DNA of 20,103 nucleotides from Gammaproteobacteria bacterium (GTDB lineage: Bacteria > Pseudomonadota > Gammaproteobacteria > GRL18), in contig WTAX01000330.1 of the NCBI GenBank assembly GCA_013139395.1, forward strand, positions 1 through 20,103, read 5' to 3'. The translations under genes were made by a program, and so were the position numbers. How positions within the stretch are numbered: the first letter of the stretch is position 1; each line of letters starts with the position of its first letter. The notes under the pieces are model-generated. The model saw nothing but the letters and a program-made list of their open reading frames with translations, was not told where the DNA came from and did no database searches. Of this stretch, positions 13,289 through 20,103 are shown piece by piece.

Positions 13289-15200
13289 TATTCAGCTCCG
13301 CTTTGGCTTCTTTAATAGGCAAAGTGCCAGCCAGGGGTATTTCTAACCAGAAAGTACAACCAGTACCATCAATACAATCCACTCCAATTTTGCCATTCAT
13401 TATCTCTATAAGTTGTTTTGCAATACTGAGTCCAATGCCGCTTCCTTCAATATTACTTAATTCTTTGCCTAAACGTTGAAAGGGTTCAAATAAGAATTTT
13501 TGCAGTTCAAATTTGATACCAGAGCCTGTATCACTGACATAGATTCGGCAATAGTTTTTATTTGCAGTATCGCAGTAGAGTCGTACTTCACCGTTTTCCT
13601 GATTGTATTTAACCGCATTGGTGAGCAGGTTTAGGATGACTTGTTTAAGACGTATTGCATCTGCTAAAACTATGGTGTCGCATTCGTCTACAACAAATTT
13701 AATGTTTCTCTGCATGGCTAAGGGTTCAATTAATGTATAACATTCACTGAACATGGTATTAATTGCTAGTGGTTCTATTACTAAATCAGTCTGACCGGCT
13801 TCGATTTTAGCTAAATTAAGAATGTCATTAACCAATGATAGTAAGTGTTTGCCAGCTTTATTGATTTCCTGTGCGTTTTCTTTTTGTCTATGACTTAGTT
13901 TTGGATCGTATTCAAATAGTTGAGCAAAACCGATTATTGCATTTAATGGTGTCCGCAGTTCATGAGACATGGATGAGAGAAATTTCGATTTTGCATAATT
14001 GGCTGCTTCGGCTTCATTTTTTGCACGAATCAACTCTTGCTCAGATATATTTTGTAAATTAGATTTTTGTTCTAATTCATCTGCAAGGCTTGTAAACTGA
14101 AGATTAAGTGCAATTAATTCATCACCATTGATACTGTTTTTTAAGAGATTTTTATTATGTGTCTTACTGATTAATCTTTGTGCAATGTGAGCAATTTGAT
14201 GAGATAAATGTTGTAATCCACTTGAATACCAAAAACCAACAATGATAAAGAGTATTATTAATACAACAGCTAATAAAAGTCGTTGCTGACGTCCTTTTTC
14301 CATAATTAAGTTTGTCATATAGTTAGCATCATTTAATGATACTGCAGATATTAACTGCAGATCTAAATCTGAGGCGCCATAATCAAAAAAGGATTTTCCT
14401 GTTTGTACATAATGACTGCTGAAGGAAGAAAAGCTCTCTCCTGACGGGATTTTTTGTTCATCACTGCTGACAATAATTTTATTAGAATCAGGTTCAAGCA
14501 AGGCTAATATCGTCCGGCGTGCCTGTAATTTAGTCACTTCACTAAGGAACTGTTCATCTATTGGACTGACTAGCATCAAATACCATTTATTTCCATTGAC
14601 TTTGATACTTTCGGTTGAAAAAACAAAAGGGAAGTTATTCAGTTTTGTTAAATAGGACTGACTGTGGCTCAATTTACGTAATAAATAGCCTGATTTTGTT
14701 AGTGCTTTTAAAATATCAGATTCTGACTCAGAGCCATTGTGACTGGTATTATGATGATATATTTCGACTATATTACCCTGAGCACTGAGCAAAAGTGCAA
14801 AACGCGCTGAGAAAAAACTTCGCATAATAGATGTCCTGGGCAGCCAATGCGCTGGTCTTCCTGCATAACTTCTTTTTATTTCAGAAGGTTGTTCAGTAGT
14901 AGATAGATTTCCAAGATAATGTTGAAAGCGATTTTGAGAGGTAATTAATTTGGTTGCATTATGATGAATTTGTATTTTTTGATCAAACAAGCGGCGATCA
15001 ACTTCAGATATTCGCACCAGTTCCTTTTTTGTTTCATTAAAAAAAATCGACTGTAACTGCTTGTTTTGTAGATAGTCTATTGGATACCATAGAACTACTC
15101 CTGTTATCACTGTCAGCAAAAAAAGCTTTTTTGTGATACTAAATTTGTGCCAGTACCTTTTTTTTATATACAAAGCAGGATTATATGAATTCTGACTCAT
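13278..15200 (-). CDS. Membrane histidine kinase, probable partner of the PstS-like binding protein
   Basis: The protein has a membrane helix at about 25-43, a periplasmic domain of about 260 residues that resembles Cache-type sensors in layout, a second helix at about 306-325, a HAMP-like linker and coiled coil, HisKA with His413 in SMSHELRTPLNA, and HATPase_c with NLLTNAVKY, DTGSGI and GSGIGL. It ends there: no receiver and no HPt domain. The ATG overlaps the stop of the binding-protein gene (ATGA at 15197-15200), and the downstream hybrid kinase overlaps this gene by 11 bases. The tight coupling suggests that the binding protein acts on this kinase's periplasmic domain, as in known periplasmic-protein/kinase pairs. 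The kinase core is very similar to that of the downstream hybrid kinase, pointing to a duplication. Its phosphate acceptor could be the neighbour's receiver or a separate regulator (inference). Confidence 0.9.
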   Translation of the reverse strand: MSQNSYNPALYIKKRYWHKFSITKKLFLLTVITGVVLWYPIDYLQNKQLQSIFFNETKKELVRISEVDRRLFDQKIQIHHNATKLITSQNRFQHYLGNLSTTEQPSEIKRSYAGRPAHWLPRTSIMRSFFSARFALLLSAQGNIVEIYHHNTSHNGSESESDILKALTKSGYLLRKLSHSQSYLTKLNNFPFVFSTESIKVNGNKWYLMLVSPIDEQFLSEVTKLQARRTILALLEPDSNKIIVSSDEQKIPSGESFSSFSSHYVQTGKSFFDYGASDLDLQLISAVSLNDANYMTNLIMEKGRQQRLLLAVVLIILFIIVGFWYSSGLQHLSHQIAHIAQRLISKTHNKNLLKNSINGDELIALNLQFTSLADELEQKSNLQNISEQELIRAKNEAEAANYAKSKFLSSMSHELRTPLNAIIGFAQLFEYDPKLSHRQKENAQEINKAGKHLLSLVNDILNLAKIEAGQTDLVIEPLAINTMFSECYTLIEPLAMQRNIKFVVDECDTIVLADAIRLKQVILNLLTNAVKYNQENGEVRLYCDTANKNYCRIYVSDTGSGIKFELQKFLFEPFQRLGKELSNIEGSGIGLSIAKQLIEIMNGKIGVDCIDGTGCTFWLEIPLAGTLPIKEAKAELNNES

Positions 15201-16246
15201 TTTGAAGTCTGAGGCTCCCCAATTAATTCATCATCAGCAAATTTCCAGCCATACTTTTTAAGTTGATTGGCAGAAATAAAAGCATATTTCTGATCAATAG
15301 TTTGAAAATTATCCTGAATATAGGTAACAAGGGCTGTGGCTGTTTCTTTTTTTAAATCTGGATGAGTCCAGCTTGAGATATTATAGGTACGGTAAAAAGG
15401 ATATTGACCAGTGAGTACTGCCTGTTGATCTTCCGGGCTATAGCCATTGACTTTTAATAAACCTACTTTGCCTATTTGCTGCTCATAGAGGCGTGTCATC
15501 CATAGTGTCTCATATCCGATTGCCTGTGTATCATGTGCGACATGAGAGATCATATCAGGAATTGTTGCTACTTCATCCATGGTTGGAGTGAATTCATCCT
15601 CATTATCCAATATCAAACGCCAATGTCCAGGTCTTGTTTTACAGTGAAGACGAGCAATTGGCTGTATAGCTGACGGAGTTTTATTAAATTCTTTTTTTGA
15701 TGCTTCGCTCGTTAGTTGTTCCGTTTCCTGCCATTTACCTGTCTGACCACTAAAGATCATTCTGGCTTGTGTTAATGAAATATTTGAAATCGTATTATCC
15801 GGATGAACTATGAGAGCAATCGCAGCAATGCCCAAAGTATGATACTTTAGTCCGGGCAGACGATCAGTTTCACCTGCAGGACAGCAAAAACCACCGATAT
15901 CTACTGATTTATCCAATAGGGCACCTGCTGAGATACCACAGGTGCCTTCACTCACTGCTATGCGTAAATGATTTTTACGGGCATAATCTTTAATTAATGG
16001 TACTAATGCGGGATAGAGTTGTTGATCGAGGCTAATGGCAAGATCGGTGTTATCAGGGAGTTTTTTGTAGTGAATAGCTTGTTTCAGCCATTGCTCAGGC
16101 ATAATTTCCACATAGTCAGGATCACTAAATGAGATATTTTGCTGCATAATAGCTGTTTCAGCCAGAGTACTTGCGGGTATAAAAAAAATACCATTTGTTA
16201 TTAATAGTTGTATGCTGAAGAAGTATTTAAATAAATTTATCACCAT
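15197..16246 (-). CDS. PstS-like periplasmic substrate-binding protein with cysteines in the ligand loops
   Basis: A signal peptide (hydrophobic to about residue 24, likely cut after STLA, residue 29) exports this 349-residue protein. The mature part has the layout of the PstS-type binding-protein fold: a first anion-loop region VSEGTCGISAGAL (98-110), DIGGFCCPAGETDR (116-129) where PstS has its SD/SR motif, LTQARMIFSGQTGKW (158-172), a typical PstS segment, then RLHCKTRPGHW (199-209) and a late helix-strand pair (DTQAIGYETLW). C103, C121, C122 and C202 fall in the loops that would line the pocket, with His201 and His208 close by. That is unlike a usual phosphate binder. No permease or ATPase genes follow; instead a histidine kinase overlaps by 4 bases, so the role is probably sensing, not transport. 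GGAG (16252-16255) 5 bases before the ATG supports the start. Confidence 0.85.
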   Translation of the reverse strand: MVINLFKYFFSIQLLITNGIFFIPASTLAETAIMQQNISFSDPDYVEIMPEQWLKQAIHYKKLPDNTDLAISLDQQLYPALVPLIKDYARKNHLRIAVSEGTCGISAGALLDKSVDIGGFCCPAGETDRLPGLKYHTLGIAAIALIVHPDNTISNISLTQARMIFSGQTGKWQETEQLTSEASKKEFNKTPSAIQPIARLHCKTRPGHWRLILDNEDEFTPTMDEVATIPDMISHVAHDTQAIGYETLWMTRLYEQQIGKVGLLKVNGYSPEDQQAVLTGQYPFYRTYNISSWTHPDLKKETATALVTYIQDNFQTIDQKYAFISANQLKKYGWKFADDELIGEPQTSK

Positions 16247-16267
16247 CTTAACTCCACTTATTTAATT

Positions 16268-16810
16268 TTATTCCAGAATGATGAAAGTCGGTGTATAAGT
16301 TGTCTCAAAATGAAAAGGAGCTAAAACTGTTTTATTTATATTTTTATTTTTAGTTTTGACCGATATCATTGCTTGCCAATGCATTACTTTCTTGCTGCAC
16401 ACAGGTAGAGAGGTCTCGCCGCGATAAATAGAATCACCGATATCTTTAAGCCTGGTCCGAAATTTACCCATATATAAATTAACCCCCTTAATCTCTAAAT
16501 CTACGCTTATTGCCTCTATGTTCTCCATGTAAACTTCAACCTTGAGAGGTTTTAGCAGAGGAATAGTTCGCGGTAGTATGGCAAATGTAATAGCTCTACC
16601 ATCGGACAAAAATGCCGTACATGAAGTCTCATGCAGATTGCAGTTAGAATCAACAACAGCTGTTTCAAATAAAGTCTTTTTTGCCGGTGTATTTTCCAGT
16701 GAGGGAAGGTTATATAACTTAGAAAAAATTATGATCACTAATATAATTAATAACAACCCCACCAATAACCAGGATTGCAGATAACATTGTAGATAACTAA
16801 GTATCTTCAT
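16268..16810 (-). CDS. Membrane-anchored protein with a periplasmic beta domain, first gene of the sensor operon
   Basis: No named family can be assigned with certainty. One hydrophobic helix at about 12-30 anchors it; the rest should be periplasmic. The domain carries a Cys pair, C57 and C64 (SNCNLHETSC), a beta-strand segment ILPRTIPLLKPLKVEV, a NLYMGKFRTRL stretch with Met114, and LPVC with C138 followed by HWQAMISV. This layout, with a Met-Gly segment and a terminal LPVC before a strand, is reminiscent of FixH/YtkA-like domains and of small proteins found beside SCO-type copper chaperones (recalled resemblance, not tested). Cys and Met could bind a metal. It ends 21 bases before the binding-protein gene on the same strand and probably heads the operon. 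The Shine-Dalgarno is poor: AAGGGA lies about 13 bases from the ATG. Confidence 0.7.
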   Translation of the reverse strand: MKILSYLQCYLQSWLLVGLLLIILVIIIFSKLYNLPSLENTPAKKTLFETAVVDSNCNLHETSCTAFLSDGRAITFAILPRTIPLLKPLKVEVYMENIEAISVDLEIKGVNLYMGKFRTRLKDIGDSIYRGETSLPVCSKKVMHWQAMISVKTKNKNINKTVLAPFHFETTYTPTFIILE

Positions 16811-17106
16811 ATTTTATACATTTTCCCTTATACACAGGTTGCCTCAAATTATATATAAAGCCTTTGCTCAAGGATAGTTTGTAATTCTTAATAATCAATA
16901 ATTTTTGAAAATATTTAACGCAGAAACAATAGGGGAATAAAAAATTTTTTATGAACTATTTCTTTATTGTATGAATAGTGTATAAAGCGCTAAAATAGCC
17001 TGATATTATAAGAAAGAACTCATCAATTGTTGTGCCTTTAATTGTACATCATAATGACTACAGACTTTCTTAAACATTAATTCACTTAATAAATAATCGG
17101 AAAACA
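16811..17106. other. Divergent promoter region between the sensor operon and cysM
   Basis: These 296 AT-rich bases separate two divergent transcription units and should hold both promoters. For cysM, TTGTAT (16967-16972) and TAAAAT (16991-16996) with an 18-base spacer are a possible weak promoter. On the minus strand, a TATAAG close to 16830 is a possible -10. I see no gene, no RNA structure and no strong dyad here. Confidence 0.5.
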
Positions 17107-17997
17107 ATGAATTACCCAACAATTGAACACTTTGTCGGCAATACTCCTCTAGTTAAACTACAGCGTTTACCCGGTGAGACCAGTAATCAGATACTGGTAA
17201 AACTTGAAGGCAATAACCCGGCAGGTTCAGTTAAAGACAGACCAGCATTGAGCATGATCACAAGGGCAGAACAACGTGGTGATATAAAACCCGGTGATAC
17301 ACTGATAGAAGCAACCAGTGGTAATACCGGTATTGCCCTGGCAATGGCTGCTGCCATGAAAGGCTATAAAATGATTCTCATTATGCCTGATAATATGAGT
17401 GAAGAACGTCGTGGTGTTATGAAAGCATTTGGTGCTGAAATTATTTTAACACCTGCACAAGGGAGTATGGAGGCAGCCATTGATCTATCAAGACAAATGG
17501 AAGAAAAAGGGGAGGGAGTAGTTCTGGATCAATTTTCTAATCCTGATAATCCGGTTTCTCATTATCTTGGTACCGGCCCGGAAATCTGGCGTGATACCGG
17601 AGGAGAAGTAACTCATTTTGTCAGCGCCATGGGTACAACAGGCACTATTATGGGCACAGCTCGTTTTTTGAAAGAAAAAAATCAAGAAATACAAATTGTT
17701 GGTGTTCAACCAGAAGAAGGTTCGCAGATCCCCGGTATTCGCCGTTGGCCGGAAGAATATTTACCAAAGATTTATCATGCAGATGAAGTGGATCAAATAC
17801 TGGATGTGAATCAGGAAGAAGCTGAAAATACCGTCAGAGCCTTGGCTTCTCAGGAAGGTATCTTTGCTGGTGTGTCATCAGGTGGTGCGGTTGCTGCAGC
17901 ACTTAAATTGTCTAAAACAGTGAAAAATGCCACCATAGTGGTCATTATTTGTGATCGAGGTGATCGATACCTGTCAACCGGTGTGTTTCCAGCCTGA
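17107..17997 (+). CDS. cysM: Cysteine synthase B (O-acetylserine sulfhydrylase, CysM type)
   Basis: The enzyme makes L-cysteine from O-acetylserine with sulfide or thiosulfate, in the cytoplasm, using pyridoxal phosphate. The PLP lysine is K43 in NNPAGSVKDRPALSMI, the version with NNPAGSVKDR being characteristic of CysM over CysK. The PLP-phosphate and substrate loop TSGNTG is at about 70-75, the second glycine loop at SAMGTTGTIMGT, and SQIPGIRRWPEEYLPKIY is another CysM-type feature. SSGGAV near the C-terminus closes the cofactor site. The length, 296 residues, is normal for the family. The start has only a weak GGAAAA about 5 bases upstream, but the protein begins as expected (IEHFVGNTPLVKL). 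It is followed after 44 bases by the YdbH-family gene on the same strand. Confidence 0.96.
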   Translation: MNYPTIEHFVGNTPLVKLQRLPGETSNQILVKLEGNNPAGSVKDRPALSMITRAEQRGDIKPGDTLIEATSGNTGIALAMAAAMKGYKMILIMPDNMSEERRGVMKAFGAEIILTPAQGSMEAAIDLSRQMEEKGEGVVLDQFSNPDNPVSHYLGTGPEIWRDTGGEVTHFVSAMGTTGTIMGTARFLKEKNQEIQIVGVQPEEGSQIPGIRRWPEEYLPKIYHADEVDQILDVNQEEAENTVRALASQEGIFAGVSSGGAVAAALKLSKTVKNATIVVIICDRGDRYLSTGVFPA

Positions 17998-18041
17998 ATA
18001 AACTGCCCGAATAACAGCTTACTTATCAGGTTACTCTATTT

Positions 18042-20103
18042 ATGACAATACAACAGGCAAGAAGTAGGTGGGGGATTTTCTTTGTCATTCTATCGTGTCT
18101 GTTATTCGCTCAGCAATCATTTTCCATCAGCGCCATTGAGATTTCACTTGATAAATTGTTAATGCTGCCTTTATCAGGCAAACAACAATCATCTATACAA
18201 AATTCCAGCTCTGATTTTCTAAAACATCTTAAACTGGATCAACTGAAGGTAAGCGTTGATTTAGCCGCAACACCGCTTAAATTGAACATTGATTTAAGTC
18301 AGTTAGATTTACCTCAGCCCTATACCACAATAACAAAACTTAACATCAGCTGCCCGGTACTCACTATTGAAGAACAGATAATCAATTGTCCCAAAGGCCA
18401 GATTAAATTTAAGGGCTTAATTGAACCAGATATCAGCCCGTCATCTTTTTCATTTACTTATGATACAGCAAACAATGACCTTAAATTGAATTTTAATACG
18501 ATTAAAATAGGGCAGGCAACTATTGCCTTTAAGATACAAATAAGTGAGCAGATATGGCATTCTACTGTTAAAGTATCCAGGCTTAATTTTGACTATCTTA
18601 AACCCTATCTTCATTATTATCTGTTTGAAAACACAGATAATAATCTGGAGCTACTTGATAATACGTCTGCTCTTATTAGTTTTACTGCAAAGACCTCAGG
18701 CATTATCGGTTCACAAAGCAATAATACTATTTCCTGGCTGCAGTCTTTACAACTAAGCGGCAGCTTAAAAAATGGCCAGTATCAATATGATGACAATATG
18801 GCTGATAATTTATCATTACACTTTACGGCTGATATAACACAAAGGTCTGAAAAATCATCGTTACTGCTGCCGTCGGATAATTATCAGCTATCAGCAAAAA
18901 TTACTCATGTAAAAGGTGAAATATTACAAAATGACATCTATTTAGTGCCCACCGGAGATGAACAAATCAATGCACAACTGACATATTATTCAAAGAATCA
19001 ATCCGTACATTTCTCACGCATTAATTTTTCATCAAAAGATATTTTTTCCATAACAGCAAAGGGGAAACTTTCTTTAAAGGATACTGATAAATTTTCAAAG
19101 CTTAATGCCGCTATCGCTTTTTTAGATTTAGCTGCATTTAATAAACTCTATATAGCCAATTTTCTTGCCGATACAGATTATGAAGGATTGCAAATTGAGG
19201 GTGCCGTTAAAGCTGACATTATAAAAGATAAGAAAAAAGTGAAACTCCATGTCACATTTGATAATTTTGTCGCTGCTTTTGATCAACAATTTTCACTCAT
19301 CGATTTAAATGGCGCTATACATTGGAATAACGCTAATCAAAAAAACTCACCTGTAGCACAGAGCTGGCTTTCATGGCAGGAACTGACGCTTAATCAACTA
19401 CCGTTGAGTCGGGTAACATTGAACTTTAGCAGTCATCATGATTTTTTAACGCTCAATAAAGAAGTCGACATTCCATTATTTGATGGTGCCTTACACATCA
19501 ACAGCCTGAAAATGTCGAAAATGTTTGCTGCATTACCTGATTATTATAAGTTACCGTCAAAAAAACAAACGGATAACGGCTTCACTTTGACTATCAATGG
19601 TTTTATCAAACCGATATCACTAGAATTAGTCTCCAATCATTTTGACTGGCCGTTGCTTGATGGTACCTTGTCAGCGGTGATTCCATCAACGACCTATAAT
19701 GAAAAATACCTTAAAGTTGGCGGCGCATTAATGATGCAGGTCTTTGACGGCAATATTATAGTAAAAGATCTTGAAATTGTTGAACCACTGAAAGATTATG
19801 CGCAATTATCTGCCAATATTGATTTAAACAACCTTAATCTGCAGTCGTTAACAAAAACTTACAACTTTGGTGAGATTCAGGGCAGAGTTGAAGGTAAGTT
19901 ATCTCAGCTTGAACTGAGTGGCTGGCAGCCTGTTGCCTTTGATGCCTACATCCGTACTCCTGAAAATGATAAAAGTAGTCATAGAATCAGTCAGCGTGCC
20001 ATAGATAATTTATCGAGTCTTGGCGGCGCTTCTGGATTATTGTCCCGCAGCTTCCTGAGCTTTTTTGAAACCTTTCGCTATGACAAAATTGGTTTAAGTT
20101 GTA
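18042..20103 (+). CDS. ydbH: YdbH-family (AsmA/TamB-like) envelope protein, 3' end outside the window
   Basis: From the ATG at 18042 the frame is open for 687 codons to the right edge without a stop. The first 30 residues are a signal or anchor (RSRWGIFFVILSCLLFAQQSFS). The body is a long series of beta strands with repeated short polar turns, as in AsmA/TamB-like lipid-transfer proteins. Near the edge is the C-terminal YdbH signature: KLSQLELSGWQPVAFDAYI, then HRISQRAIDNLSSLGGASG, then LSFFETFRYDKIGLSC. In the known E. coli family, YdbH spans the periplasm and helps move phospholipids between the membranes, working with the lipoprotein YnbE. About 100-200 residues should remain outside the window. 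The Shine-Dalgarno is poor (AGG at 18028-18030). It may be co-transcribed with cysM. Confidence 0.85.
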   Translation, partial: MTIQQARSRWGIFFVILSCLLFAQQSFSISAIEISLDKLLMLPLSGKQQSSIQNSSSDFLKHLKLDQLKVSVDLAATPLKLNIDLSQLDLPQPYTTITKLNISCPVLTIEEQIINCPKGQIKFKGLIEPDISPSSFSFTYDTANNDLKLNFNTIKIGQATIAFKIQISEQIWHSTVKVSRLNFDYLKPYLHYYLFENTDNNLELLDNTSALISFTAKTSGIIGSQSNNTISWLQSLQLSGSLKNGQYQYDDNMADNLSLHFTADITQRSEKSSLLLPSDNYQLSAKITHVKGEILQNDIYLVPTGDEQINAQLTYYSKNQSVHFSRINFSSKDIFSITAKGKLSLKDTDKFSKLNAAIAFLDLAAFNKLYIANFLADTDYEGLQIEGAVKADIIKDKKKVKLHVTFDNFVAAFDQQFSLIDLNGAIHWNNANQKNSPVAQSWLSWQELTLNQLPLSRVTLNFSSHHDFLTLNKEVDIPLFDGALHINSLKMSKMFAALPDYYKLPSKKQTDNGFTLTINGFIKPISLELVSNHFDWPLLDGTLSAVIPSTTYNEKYLKVGGALMMQVFDGNIIVKDLEIVEPLKDYAQLSANIDLNNLNLQSLTKTYNFGEIQGRVEGKLSQLELSGWQPVAFDAYIRTPENDKSSHRISQRAIDNLSSLGGASGLLSRSFLSFFETFRYDKIGLSC

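Noticed and set aside
15197..16246. Phosphate ABC transporter operon (pst)
   Set aside because: Only the binding-protein-like gene is present; no pstC, pstA, pstB or phoU follows, and the downstream genes are kinases.
18544..18756. 70-codon plus-strand frame
   Set aside because: It lies in another frame of the YdbH-family gene, which is open across the whole region from 18042.
1..20103. tRNA or rRNA genes
   Set aside because: I saw no cloverleaf with the conserved T-loop sequence and no rRNA-like GC-rich stretch in any gap.

Overview
The window is AT-rich chromosomal DNA, most likely from a gammaproteobacterium. The evidence is the housekeeping genes at its edges: the end of a class I DAHP synthase, a CysM-type cysteine synthase, and a large YdbH-family protein whose frame is still open at the right edge. 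The species cannot be named from this sequence. Almost everything between these genes is signal transduction, with two-component proteins, cyclic-di-GMP enzymes and a chemoreceptor, plus one IS200/IS605-type insertion.

Layout. (1) 1-803, plus strand: 3' end of the DAHP synthase, then a small two-helix membrane protein of unknown function. (2) 834-1490, minus strand: a free-standing HPt phosphotransfer protein and a small helical protein with an unclear start. (3) 1736-5820, plus strand: a response regulator with a MerR/excisionase-type HTH in front of its receiver, a receiver-HD-GYP c-di-GMP phosphodiesterase, and a hybrid histidine kinase with a periplasmic c-type heme motif (CxxCH) and a PAS domain. 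No kinase in the window carries its own HPt domain, so the HPt protein is a natural relay between the hybrid kinases and the two response regulators. (4) 5878-7904, minus strand: a membrane-bound PAS-GGDEF-EAL protein that is damaged twice. Its 5' end is replaced by an IS200/IS605-family element (about 7861-8489, tnpA on the plus strand), and a one-base frameshift near 7192 separates the PAS part from the GGDEF-EAL part. (5) 8598-16810, minus strand: read in transcription order, a membrane-anchored beta-type protein, a PstS-like periplasmic binding protein, a histidine kinase that overlaps it by 4 bases, a hybrid kinase that overlaps that kinase by 11 bases, and, after a 260-base gap rich in repeats, a chemoreceptor. 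(6) 17107-20103, plus strand: cysM and the YdbH-family gene.

How the genes may work together (inference). The PstS-like protein probably binds a small periplasmic ligand and passes the signal to the adjacent kinase. Its pocket loops carry cysteines where phosphate-binding PstS proteins usually have Ser/Gly, so the ligand may not be phosphate. The hybrid kinases, the HPt protein and the two response regulators could form one phosphorelay whose outputs are transcription (HTH-REC) and lower c-di-GMP (HD-GYP). The broken GGDEF-EAL gene would once have added a second c-di-GMP enzyme. The most noteworthy items are the cysteine-bearing binding protein with its overlapping kinase, the HTH-REC architecture, the doubly damaged GGDEF-EAL gene, and several palindromes and tandem repeats in the gaps.
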